Shown: positions 49,890 to 58,375 of the stretch, piece after piece
Layout: each line of letters begins with the position of its first letter
Numbering within the stretch: the stretch's first letter is position 1
Assembly (NCBI GenBank): GCA_021770095.1
Contig: JAETRQ010000004.1
Coordinates: forward strand, 280,998 to 344,997
Source of the DNA: Eubacteriaceae bacterium
Lineage (GTDB): Bacteria > Bacillota > Clostridia > Oscillospirales > Acutalibacteraceae
DNA length: 64,000 nt
Direction of reading: 5' to 3'
Translations under genes and position numbers: made by a program
The notes under the pieces: generated by a model
What the model was told of the DNA's origin: nothing
Databases searched by the model: none
Seen by the model: only the letters and a program-made list of their open reading frames with translations

Positions 49890-49911
49890 AGAGAGTCCCG
49901 AAGGACTCTCT
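49890..49911. terminator. Intrinsic terminator
   Basis: AGAGAGTCC-CGAA-GGACTCTCT. Confidence 0.85.
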
Positions 49912-49926
49912 TAATTTTTAGCCTTA

Positions 49927-52900
49927 TTATCCGGCAATGGACTGAAGGAGATTTACAAGTGAAGCAATAACTTCATCTGTATCACCTTCGAGCATGCCAA
50001 GTACTTCATTGACCATGCTGGAAATGTTGTCACTTGCACCGCCTAAGAGGCCGCCGATAAGTGAGCTGATGTTATCAAAGTTGTCTCCTGTATTAACGGT
50101 TACAATTAAGTATCTGAGGATTGCAATCAATGTTTCAGATGAGTCACCTTCAACAAAGATTCTTGTACCGAATGTTGGAGCCTGTGAAGCAGCAACGATT
50201 GTCTGACCGTGGCTTGCAAGCTGTAACCAATCAACCGGATTGAGTTTGATACCAAGTTTTGTACCCTTAATATCAATCATACCAAGTATATTGTTAAGAA
50301 GTGGGATGATTGCGTCACCGCTGAGAAGCGGCTTGAGTGTCTTGTTAAGGTCATAAACATCAAGTGAGAAGTTTGTTACGCCAACCTTAGCAAGGAGACC
50401 GTTCAGGTCAACTTTGAGGGATGAAAGAACTGTTGTAAGCAATGAGTTCAAATCAACAATTGGTCTGAGTGCATCTGCAAGAGCAGAAACAGGAGTGAGC
50501 AAGTTGTCGATAATCTGGCAGAGTCCGTCGTTGCCGATGAACAATGCAAGGTTTGGAATCATTGATGTTACAGTCTGGAGAGGAGCGTTGAGAACGTCTT
50601 CTACCTTATCCCAGATAGGATTGATAATATCAAGGAGAATTGCGTCATACTCCTTGTTAATATCCTGTCTGTACTGATACTGAGTCTTAACGTTATAACA
50701 ACTGAATGCCTCAAGGAGAGGAATGATTGAAGATGTATAACCGTTTGAACCAGGGATTCTTACTAAGTCGAAGAGACCGAGGTCTGCGTCGTTAAGAAGA
50801 ACATCAAGTACACCGTAGATTGGACGAAGAACAGCAACGAGTGCGTGGAAGAAACTGTCTCTGTCGGTTACACCCCATTTGAGTGATTCAACCTTAACAT
50901 TCTTCCAAGAACCTGCAGAAGCGATAACTGACGCTGCATCTGCATAAGTCTTGCCGTACTTTTCATTTGTAAGAAGTTTTGCAACATTGCTTGTTGAGAA
51001 GTCAATGTCTGTCTGTGCAAGGAGAGCAGTTAAGTTCATATTATCATTTATCTTAACGCCGTCAATTGCACCGTAAAGGCCTGTTGCAAGTTTGCTGATA
51101 AGTTCATCCTTGAACAGGTTGTCATTGATTAAACCGTTAAGGTCAAGCAAGCCGCCGATAAGTCCGTCAAGCATTGGAGGAAGATTCTTGAGGAAATCTG
51201 TATCAACGCTGTCAGGATATGTGAAGTTGTGCTCGCCTGTCTTATATTTTGTGTAATCCCAGAATGCATTTGTCGGTTCTGATTCTAAGATATAGAAGAG
51301 AGCAGCGATAATTGCATCAGGTGATGAGGTACCAATTGTATTGAATACACTCTTGATGATTGAAACGATAAGATCGTTTTTCTTAACGCCATCGATTGAA
51401 CAGATAAGATTCTTAATTGCTGATGCGTTATCAACAAGAACTGTACCGATGTAACGGAGAACAGTGATAAGAACTTTACCCTGGTCAACATTGCCAACCA
51501 TCTTGCCTGTTAAGTATCTGCCGTTTGCACCTGTTGCCTTACTTGTGTAAGTTGTCGGTGTGCCGAGATCGATAAGTTTTTCCCAGTTAATGTTTGGCAA
51601 TACGATATTAATGCCGTTAGCAGCAAGAGCTTTTTCATTAACAAGTGGGATAATTAAATCTTGGATTGGACCGTTTAATTCAATCTCATCAGTTACATTA
51701 TTAACAATCAATGCGATTATTTCGTAGAGATAAGATGCGTTTTCACCTGTCATATCAAGAATATCTGTTACAGGAGAAAGAAGATTTGCAACAAGCTGAA
51801 CAAGTCCGTCAGCTTCAAGGTACATTGCGATGTTAGGAATTAACTTTGTAAGTTCACTGAACGGATTAGCAACTAACTTGCTGAGAAGTGAATTACTTGA
51901 TGTACCTACGATTGGATTAAGAATATCAAGAAGGATGTTATCCTTTGCCTTTGCAGCATCTTTCTGATACTGAGCATAGGTCTTGATATTACCGCACTGT
52001 AATGCTTCAAGAAGAGGAATGATTGCACTGTTATAACCATTTCCACCTTCAACTTTAAGGTCGCTTGTTTGTTTAAGTGCTTTGAAGTCAAGTTTGAGAG
52101 TTGATGATCTTGATTTGCCGTGGCTGGTAGGATCTTCTCTCAGACTGAGAGCAAATACACCGTCTTCCATTGCATAAGCAATGCGAACTTTGAATTTTTC
52201 TGAGCCAATTGTGAGATCACTTGTTGTTACGGTTCTTGGAACACTGAGTGAACAAATGATATCGTATGCTGCGTCGTTAATCTGGAGTGTTCCTTCGTTA
52301 AGGAATACTTCAAGTACATTGATTACAGGACGAAGAACAGCAACAAGAGCGTTTATAAAGCCTTGCTGAGCATTGCTTGAACCGTCTTTGAAGCCCCAGT
52401 TAACATTCTTAACATTCTTCCAGTTTGACTGAGCACTGATTGTCTTAGCAGCGGAAGAATATGTTGCACCGTAACTCTTGTCTGTAAGGAGTTTTGCAAC
52501 ATCCTTTGTTGAAGTAGGAATACCAAGAGCATTGATTACCATTTTTATGGTTTGGTTTTCCATATTATCGAGTGCACTGTAAAGAGCAACTGCAAGTTTT
52601 GTAATCATTTCGTTCTTGAACAAGTTTGCGTTAAGAACTGCCTGAAGGTCATTACCGCCTACATTTACACCAAGTGAATTGAGGAGCGGGAAGATGTTAG
52701 CAACCAATGTATCAAGGTCGCCCACAGCTGCGTCTGCCATTGCCTTAGTGATTCCTGCAGGATAAGTGAAGTTGTAAGCAGCATTCTGCAGGTACTGAAC
52801 GAATGTCCAGTAAGCAAGGGTAGGACTGTCTGATGCTTCAAGAATTCTATCAAGAAGAGCAAGAATATCTTTTGAGGTTACTTTGTTATCAACAAGTACC

Positions 52901-55900
52901 TGGATAATAGTATCAACTATATCTGAACCGATAAGTTTGCTGAGTGCTCTGCTTATACCTGTGCTTTGATCCAATATGGACTCAAGTGCATAATCAAGAA
53001 GATAAACGAGAGCAGCTGCAGGTGTCTTAGCAGTGCTGAACTTATTCCAGTTGAACTGCTTAAGTGTAATTCTGTGCGGAGTGAGATAAGTATTTATAAT
53101 AGGTATAATATTATTACCTGTAAGTGGAAGACGGAAGTCTTGTGTAATATTACCGTCTTTATCCTTATTCACTGCACCGAGTGAAATTCCCTTCGGAATA
53201 GCAAGAATAACAGATGAGAATCCGTTGATTAATGTTGCAAGTGAAGGTGATGTAGCAAGAAGTTTATCACTTGATACGTTAAAGATACTTGCAAGTCCTT
53301 CAACTTCATCAGCAATTGGAACAAATACATTTTTGATTATAGTTGTTATTGTTGGTGACTTAGAGTCATCAAGTAATCCTGCTACACCTTGAAGTGTTTT
53401 AACTAAAGTTGTTGCAGGTTTTGAAAGGAATGTGTTAATAAATTCTGATACAGGAGTAAGGATAGCAAGAAGTGTTGCATCATAGTATCCTGTTTCTTCT
53501 TTATCTTTCTTAAGGGCTGCGTATGATTCAAGTTTAATTCCGTTTGGTTCACAGATTGCACCGAGAACAGGAGAAATTACTGTATCATACCAAGCTGTGT
53601 CTATAAGAAGAACACCAAGGATTGAAGTTACAAGTCTTAATGAAGATGAAAGTGCATCATAGAATGCTTCTTTATCTCCGGCCTTGATACCCCAATCAAG
53701 TTTAATCTTGTAATCGCCTCTTGAAGTTTGTGCTGCAGCGTTATGCCAGCAGTTATAATCAGCAAGTTTATTCTGAACTTTATCATAACCGTCAAGTCTT
53801 ACTGCAATTGCATCAGGTGAAATAAGTCCTTCAATTGCTTCAACAAGAAGGTTATATTGTGCCTGACCGCCTGCAATCTTATTATCATCAAACTTCTTAA
53901 GAAGTCCTTCAGCAATGTCTTCGATTAAGAGATAAGTTTCAACAACGAGACCTGTTAATGAATCATTTGTATAAACTTTCTTATCGTTAACATTATGGTT
54001 TTTGTCAGCTTTATGTGATTCGCTGCCTGTAATGTAATAGGTATAAGAATTAATAAGTCTTACAATAGATTTAGCATCATCATCAAAGTCGTTACCAAGA
54101 TAGTTTGTTAACAGGGTAACAATACTTGCAAGGATGTTATCCGTCTGATCTAATGAGAAATCATTGAATGTGCTGTCTGAAAGGAGAGAAGAAAGCATTT
54201 TATCAAGATTATTAATCAGGCTTGTTGCATTGCTTAAATCACTGTTTGAATACTTATTAGAATCTGCCTTTGCTTTAGCAGCAGTTTTTGGTTTGCTGTA
54301 TTTATTAACTGTTTGGTCTGAAACTTCAGGAGTGGTTGATGGATTATCATCAGAGGTGTTGAATTTTTCAACAAGGTTCATAATTACTTCAACAAGAGTG
54401 TCGATATTAGCAATTAAGAAGTATGCATTATCTTTTGATAAACCGGTGAATCCGTTTGCCTGTGTTTCAAATGTGAATGAGTAGTCACTTGCACGGTCAA
54501 TCTGGAATATACCGTTAAGAACATCAGTGATAATACTCTGTTCACCTAAACCACCGAGTGCGTTAAGAAGACCGCCGATGATTGGAAGTGAATCGGAAAT
54601 TGTATTATCAGTAGCAATAACATTGTTGAATATGCTTACAATAGCATTGAGCCAGTCACCGATAAAGATTTGAGCAAAGCAATCAAATATATCATACTTT
54701 CTGTCTTTATCATCACTTACAGCGTAAGACTTGAATTTTTCAAGTGTAGTATTTTTCAATGCACCGTTATCATCAACAATTTTGCCTTCGTAACAATAAG
54801 TCCATGCATCTTTGCTGACTGCATATTTATCAGCAGCCAAATCTTCAACGATGTCAAATAACTGAGGAAGTGCTACAAAGATATTATTGAGACCTTTGTT
54901 AAGTACATTTCCGTCATTTGCAAATCTTGGATTGCCTACGAGTTCAGGTGTAGCAACAAATTCATCAATTGCTACTGAGAAAAGAGTTGCAATCTCTGTT
55001 ATTGCTTCACATCCGATATCACCGAGAGCAGTCTGGCTGAGATCTGAAATCTTTGCATAAGCAAGTGCTGTATCAACAAGGTAGACACCTGTGAGTTTCG
55101 GAATATCTGAGCTGTATGAATAATAACAATTGAATACTGCGTTAGGATATTCTTTGCTGAGTTCAGCAGTGTCAGTGTATTGTTTATCCATATAAGTGAG
55201 GATGTAGTTGCCTTCATCCTCAGATGCCATTGTGATTGCATTGCCGCTCTGATCCATTACAAGATAATGGTCAAAATCAGCAGTATTAACATTTGATGCA
55301 GAGAAGTTAACAACTCCGTCACCGTCTTTAAGAATTACATTCTCTTTTGCTTCATAATAAGAATAAGTATAATCCTTGTCTTCAAGTAACCAGTGAAGTA
55401 CGTCAGGAAGAACTTTATTCAAATCCCAACCGAGTTGGGTCATACCAACGTAAGAACCATTGTCATAAGTATATGGAGCAAGGAGTCCTGTTGATAAAAG
55501 ACCATAGAGGAAGCCGTTGTACTGGTCGCCTTCGCCGTTCAGTACCATTCCCTCAAGAACTTCATCAATGAGAACAACGAGTACCGGCAATACTTCAATA
55601 ATAGTTGCAACCGGTGATTCCATCAGTCTTGCCCAAATATCTTCAAGAGCAACATTGACGTTGATTGGAGTTGTTGCAAAGAGTGCAATAATATCAGAAA
55701 CTGAATTTCCGAGAATATCCATATTGAGTACGCCGGAAATGGTTGATGACAGAAGGTCATTAAGAATTTCTGTACCGATAGTACCTGAGAAATCGTAATA
55801 TGCATTGAGTTGTGCTTTTTGTTCATCAGTGAGAGCTACCTGCTGAGAGCCGCCTGCTTCTGCAAGTTGCTTATCAATACAGTTCTTAGCGATTGTAGCA

Positions 55901-57681
55901 ACATCAATTACTGTGTCAATTGCATATATATCGTGACCTAAAGTTGCATCGAACATTTCAGCAACAATCTTTGTACGTGCATAGTTTTCTGCTTCTGCAA
56001 AATAACCGTTTATCGAAGTTTTGTCGATTGTACCATCTGCATTGCGTCCGTTAGGAGTACCGACAGTAGCAACCTGATCATCATAAATGAGATAACCATC
56101 TTCGTCTGCTGTCCAAGGACCATCCCATGCATTGTCATATGCAGTCTGACCTGCAAAAGCAATAACGAGATTACCCTGACGTGCTTTGATGTTAGTCCAG
56201 TTTTCCTGGGTGCCCATCAAAAGAGCCATATACTCTTTGACTGCAGGGCTGCCCCACATTGCAGCAGGAAGGGCATAATCAGTTGGTTCCCATTCCATAT
56301 TATCAAAACTTAACTGGCCTTCTGTGAACAATTTTGCTACATCAGATGTTGTTAAAGTGTCATTACCTATTTGAACCAATGTAGAACCAAGTTGAGCAAG
56401 TTCTGTATCTGTAAGTACACAATCTTTTGTTCCCCAGCCTTCAGGCATCTGTGCTGCAACCATACTGTTGAGGTCATCAACACTGGTATCGCCGTATTTG
56501 GCAGCAAGACCGTTAAGCATGTATGCATAGAACGGTGAAAGGGATGAAACACCTTCATTACCGAGAAGAATATAGTTGTTATACAATCTGATGAACTGGC
56601 TCTGAAGATAAGATTCTGCCTCAGCAGTATTCATACTCTTTGAAGCTGCATATTCATCCATTGTCATTCCTTTTTGTGCAAGGAACGGAGCAGTCAGAAC
56701 ATCAATAAAGTTGTCGATTGTAATATCATCATTGATATTGTAATTAACACTTATTCCGTCAACTCTTAATGTACCGTTATAAACTACTTTTCCGCCGCCG
56801 TCTTTAACAAGGTTATACATAACAGCAGCATCTTTGTATAATTTGCCGGCACCTTCGGTGTAATAAAGAACAGTCGCAAGGTCTTTTACTTCAACTTTAA
56901 CGCCATATGCGTTGAGTGCTTGTTCCTGTTCCTGATAGTAAGTCTCAAACAGACTTGCTTCATCCTCAGGAATATTGAAGTTAAAGTTCTGCAATTCATA
57001 AAGTGTTGCTGTCTCATATGTAGACATTTGCTTTGCAACATCAATAATTTTGCCTCTTATTGCGGACCTTTGTTCATCCAACTCTTTGTAAAGATCTGCA
57101 AGAGGTTTAAGTTCTTCAAACCATTTTGCAAGTTCTTCACTTGTCTCTTTGCTGACTCTGTCGGCTTTGTCTCCGCCGGTTCCATAAGTTTTGCAAAGAG
57201 TGTAGAGTGTGTAGTATGACATTGCGTCATCTCTGTCATTAAGGTAGTTATAGTTCGAATCTGAATAATATGTTTTCGGCTCATAAGAATTGTTAAGAGC
57301 AGAAACGAATTCAGATTGACCTGTACTTCCAACCAAATTGATGAGCAGCGGCTGAACAGCCCCAAGCACATCGGTAAGTGTTGTACTTGCCTTAATCGTT
57401 TCTTTTTCGTCATCGGTCAGATCAGCAAGATCTCTACCTTGACCTTTTGCGTATTGTTCGTAAACTAAATTAGCTACGGCTTCAATACCCATGAGTACGC
57501 CCGGCAAATATTCGTCTGCCAAGCCGTTGAGTGAGTCAAATGCATCTTGTGCACTGACATTGTCGGTTGTCCATATGCTGTTTTTGTTGTCTTTTGCAAA
57601 AGCAGTGAAGCCAACGGAGCAAGTGGTAACAACCATTACTACAGCCAAAAACAGGCTGAGTAATTTTTTGCTCGTTTTCAT
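49927..57681 (-). CDS. Giant (2584 aa) secreted protein of unknown function with long internal repeats
   Basis: Signal peptide KKLLSLFLAVVMVVTTCSVGFTAFAK; RBS AAGGAGAG; repeated blocks; no recognised domain or LPXTG. Confidence 0.85.
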   Translation of the reverse strand: MKTSKKLLSLFLAVVMVVTTCSVGFTAFAKDNKNSIWTTDNVSAQDAFDSLNGLADEYLPGVLMGIEAVANLVYEQYAKGQGRDLADLTDDEKETIKASTTLTDVLGAVQPLLINLVGSTGQSEFVSALNNSYEPKTYYSDSNYNYLNDRDDAMSYYTLYTLCKTYGTGGDKADRVSKETSEELAKWFEELKPLADLYKELDEQRSAIRGKIIDVAKQMSTYETATLYELQNFNFNIPEDEASLFETYYQEQEQALNAYGVKVEVKDLATVLYYTEGAGKLYKDAAVMYNLVKDGGGKVVYNGTLRVDGISVNYNINDDITIDNFIDVLTAPFLAQKGMTMDEYAASKSMNTAEAESYLQSQFIRLYNNYILLGNEGVSSLSPFYAYMLNGLAAKYGDTSVDDLNSMVAAQMPEGWGTKDCVLTDTELAQLGSTLVQIGNDTLTTSDVAKLFTEGQLSFDNMEWEPTDYALPAAMWGSPAVKEYMALLMGTQENWTNIKARQGNLVIAFAGQTAYDNAWDGPWTADEDGYLIYDDQVATVGTPNGRNADGTIDKTSINGYFAEAENYARTKIVAEMFDATLGHDIYAIDTVIDVATIAKNCIDKQLAEAGGSQQVALTDEQKAQLNAYYDFSGTIGTEILNDLLSSTISGVLNMDILGNSVSDIIALFATTPINVNVALEDIWARLMESPVATIIEVLPVLVVLIDEVLEGMVLNGEGDQYNGFLYGLLSTGLLAPYTYDNGSYVGMTQLGWDLNKVLPDVLHWLLEDKDYTYSYYEAKENVILKDGDGVVNFSASNVNTADFDHYLVMDQSGNAITMASEDEGNYILTYMDKQYTDTAELSKEYPNAVFNCYYSYSSDIPKLTGVYLVDTALAYAKISDLSQTALGDIGCEAITEIATLFSVAIDEFVATPELVGNPRFANDGNVLNKGLNNIFVALPQLFDIVEDLAADKYAVSKDAWTYCYEGKIVDDNGALKNTTLEKFKSYAVSDDKDRKYDIFDCFAQIFIGDWLNAIVSIFNNVIATDNTISDSLPIIGGLLNALGGLGEQSIITDVLNGIFQIDRASDYSFTFETQANGFTGLSKDNAYFLIANIDTLVEVIMNLVEKFNTSDDNPSTTPEVSDQTVNKYSKPKTAAKAKADSNKYSNSDLSNATSLINNLDKMLSSLLSDSTFNDFSLDQTDNILASIVTLLTNYLGNDFDDDAKSIVRLINSYTYYITGSESHKADKNHNVNDKKVYTNDSLTGLVVETYLLIEDIAEGLLKKFDDNKIAGGQAQYNLLVEAIEGLISPDAIAVRLDGYDKVQNKLADYNCWHNAAAQTSRGDYKIKLDWGIKAGDKEAFYDALSSSLRLVTSILGVLLIDTAWYDTVISPVLGAICEPNGIKLESYAALKKDKEETGYYDATLLAILTPVSEFINTFLSKPATTLVKTLQGVAGLLDDSKSPTITTIIKNVFVPIADEVEGLASIFNVSSDKLLATSPSLATLINGFSSVILAIPKGISLGAVNKDKDGNITQDFRLPLTGNNIIPIINTYLTPHRITLKQFNWNKFSTAKTPAAALVYLLDYALESILDQSTGISRALSKLIGSDIVDTIIQVLVDNKVTSKDILALLDRILEASDSPTLAYWTFVQYLQNAAYNFTYPAGITKAMADAAVGDLDTLVANIFPLLNSLGVNVGGNDLQAVLNANLFKNEMITKLAVALYSALDNMENQTIKMVINALGIPTSTKDVAKLLTDKSYGATYSSAAKTISAQSNWKNVKNVNWGFKDGSSNAQQGFINALVAVLRPVINVLEVFLNEGTLQINDAAYDIICSLSVPRTVTTSDLTIGSEKFKVRIAYAMEDGVFALSLREDPTSHGKSRSSTLKLDFKALKQTSDLKVEGGNGYNSAIIPLLEALQCGNIKTYAQYQKDAAKAKDNILLDILNPIVGTSSNSLLSKLVANPFSELTKLIPNIAMYLEADGLVQLVANLLSPVTDILDMTGENASYLYEIIALIVNNVTDEIELNGPIQDLIIPLVNEKALAANGINIVLPNINWEKLIDLGTPTTYTSKATGANGRYLTGKMVGNVDQGKVLITVLRYIGTVLVDNASAIKNLICSIDGVKKNDLIVSIIKSVFNTIGTSSPDAIIAALFYILESEPTNAFWDYTKYKTGEHNFTYPDSVDTDFLKNLPPMLDGLIGGLLDLNGLINDNLFKDELISKLATGLYGAIDGVKINDNMNLTALLAQTDIDFSTSNVAKLLTNEKYGKTYADAASVIASAGSWKNVKVESLKWGVTDRDSFFHALVAVLRPIYGVLDVLLNDADLGLFDLVRIPGSNGYTSSIIPLLEAFSCYNVKTQYQYRQDINKEYDAILLDIINPIWDKVEDVLNAPLQTVTSMIPNLALFIGNDGLCQIIDNLLTPVSALADALRPIVDLNSLLTTVLSSLKVDLNGLLAKVGVTNFSLDVYDLNKTLKPLLSGDAIIPLLNNILGMIDIKGTKLGIKLNPVDWLQLASHGQTIVAASQAPTFGTRIFVEGDSSETLIAILRYLIVTVNTGDNFDNISSLIGGLLGGASDNISSMVNEVLGMLEGDTDEVIASLVNLLQSIAG

Positions 57682-57766
57682 ATAAATCTCTCTCCTTTAC
57701 AATATGATTAACGAAATTGTGCTTTTGATTTTGCGAGGGTGTAAAACAGCCAAAATCGTGAAAATG

Positions 57767-57898
57767 TTAACAATTTGTTCACATTTTTCTTATTTTTGGG
57801 TGCAGTTATCCACGCACGCATAAACAAATACAAATTATTTATACCAAATAATACAGAACAAGTCAACACCTTTTTTGAAATTTTGAACAAATTGTTAA
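57767..57898. repeat. 15-bp inverted repeat, arms 57767-57781 and 57884-57898
   Basis: TTAACAATTTGTTCA ... TGAACAAATTGTTAA, exact. Confidence 0.75.
57838..57866 (-). promoter_or_regulatory. Candidate sigma-A promoter of the 2584-aa gene
   Basis: Minus strand TTGACT - 17 nt - TATAAA. Confidence 0.65.
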
Positions 57899-57986
57899 GA
57901 TTTCTTTCAAAAGTTAAAATTTTCGTCTGCATTCAAGTTGTGGAAATGCGGTTAAAAATTTCTGAAAAACTATGACTTTTTGTAAT

Positions 57987-58037
57987 TGTAAAACACTTTA
58001 CAGCAGAAAGAAAATTGTAAAGAAAATACACTTTACA
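57987..58037. promoter_or_regulatory. Two TGTAAA...TTTACA inverted repeats sharing ACACTTTACA
   Basis: TGTAAA-ACAC-TTTACA (57987-58002); TGTAAAG-N8-CTTTACA (58016-58037). Confidence 0.5.
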
Positions 58038-58174
58038 TCACTGAAAATCAAAAGAAATTATTAACAAACAGGAAAATAATTGTAAATTTTATGTTAACAG
58101 ATTATGCAGTTTGTTTAAATTTTATCAATTTTTTTGGACATTTTGCCAAATTTGTTCTTTATCGCACTCTTGTG

Positions 58175-58203
58175 TTGACTTTTTTGATATTTTATGTGAT
58201 AAT
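58175..58203 (+). promoter_or_regulatory. Candidate extended -10 sigma-A promoter of the second giant gene
   Basis: TTGACT - 17 nt (ending TGT) - GATAAT. Confidence 0.65.
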
Positions 58204-58217
58204 CATCTTGTGTTTAT

Positions 58218-58329
58218 AGAATATTTTGCGCCCTTTTATACAGATGTATGGCTGAACAGCCATTCATTCCTAGGTCGAATTGCCTGATGGTCAGAGAAAT
58301 GAAAACATCAGTTTGTGCCAAAATATTCT
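58218..58329 (+). ncRNA. Candidate structured 5' leader RNA
   Basis: Outer 11-bp stem AGAATATTTTG/CAAAATATTCT enclosing ATGGCT-GAAC-AGCCAT (58248-58263) and CTGATG-N16-CATCAG (58284-58311). Confidence 0.5.
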
Positions 58330-58375
58330 GAACTACAAAATTAAAAACTATAAATACAGGAGGTAAAAAACGACG

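Noticed and set aside
58218-58329. c-di-GMP (GEMM), c-di-AMP (ydaO), T-box or THF riboswitch
   Set aside because: None of the conserved consensus blocks I know for these classes is visible; kept as an unassigned candidate only.
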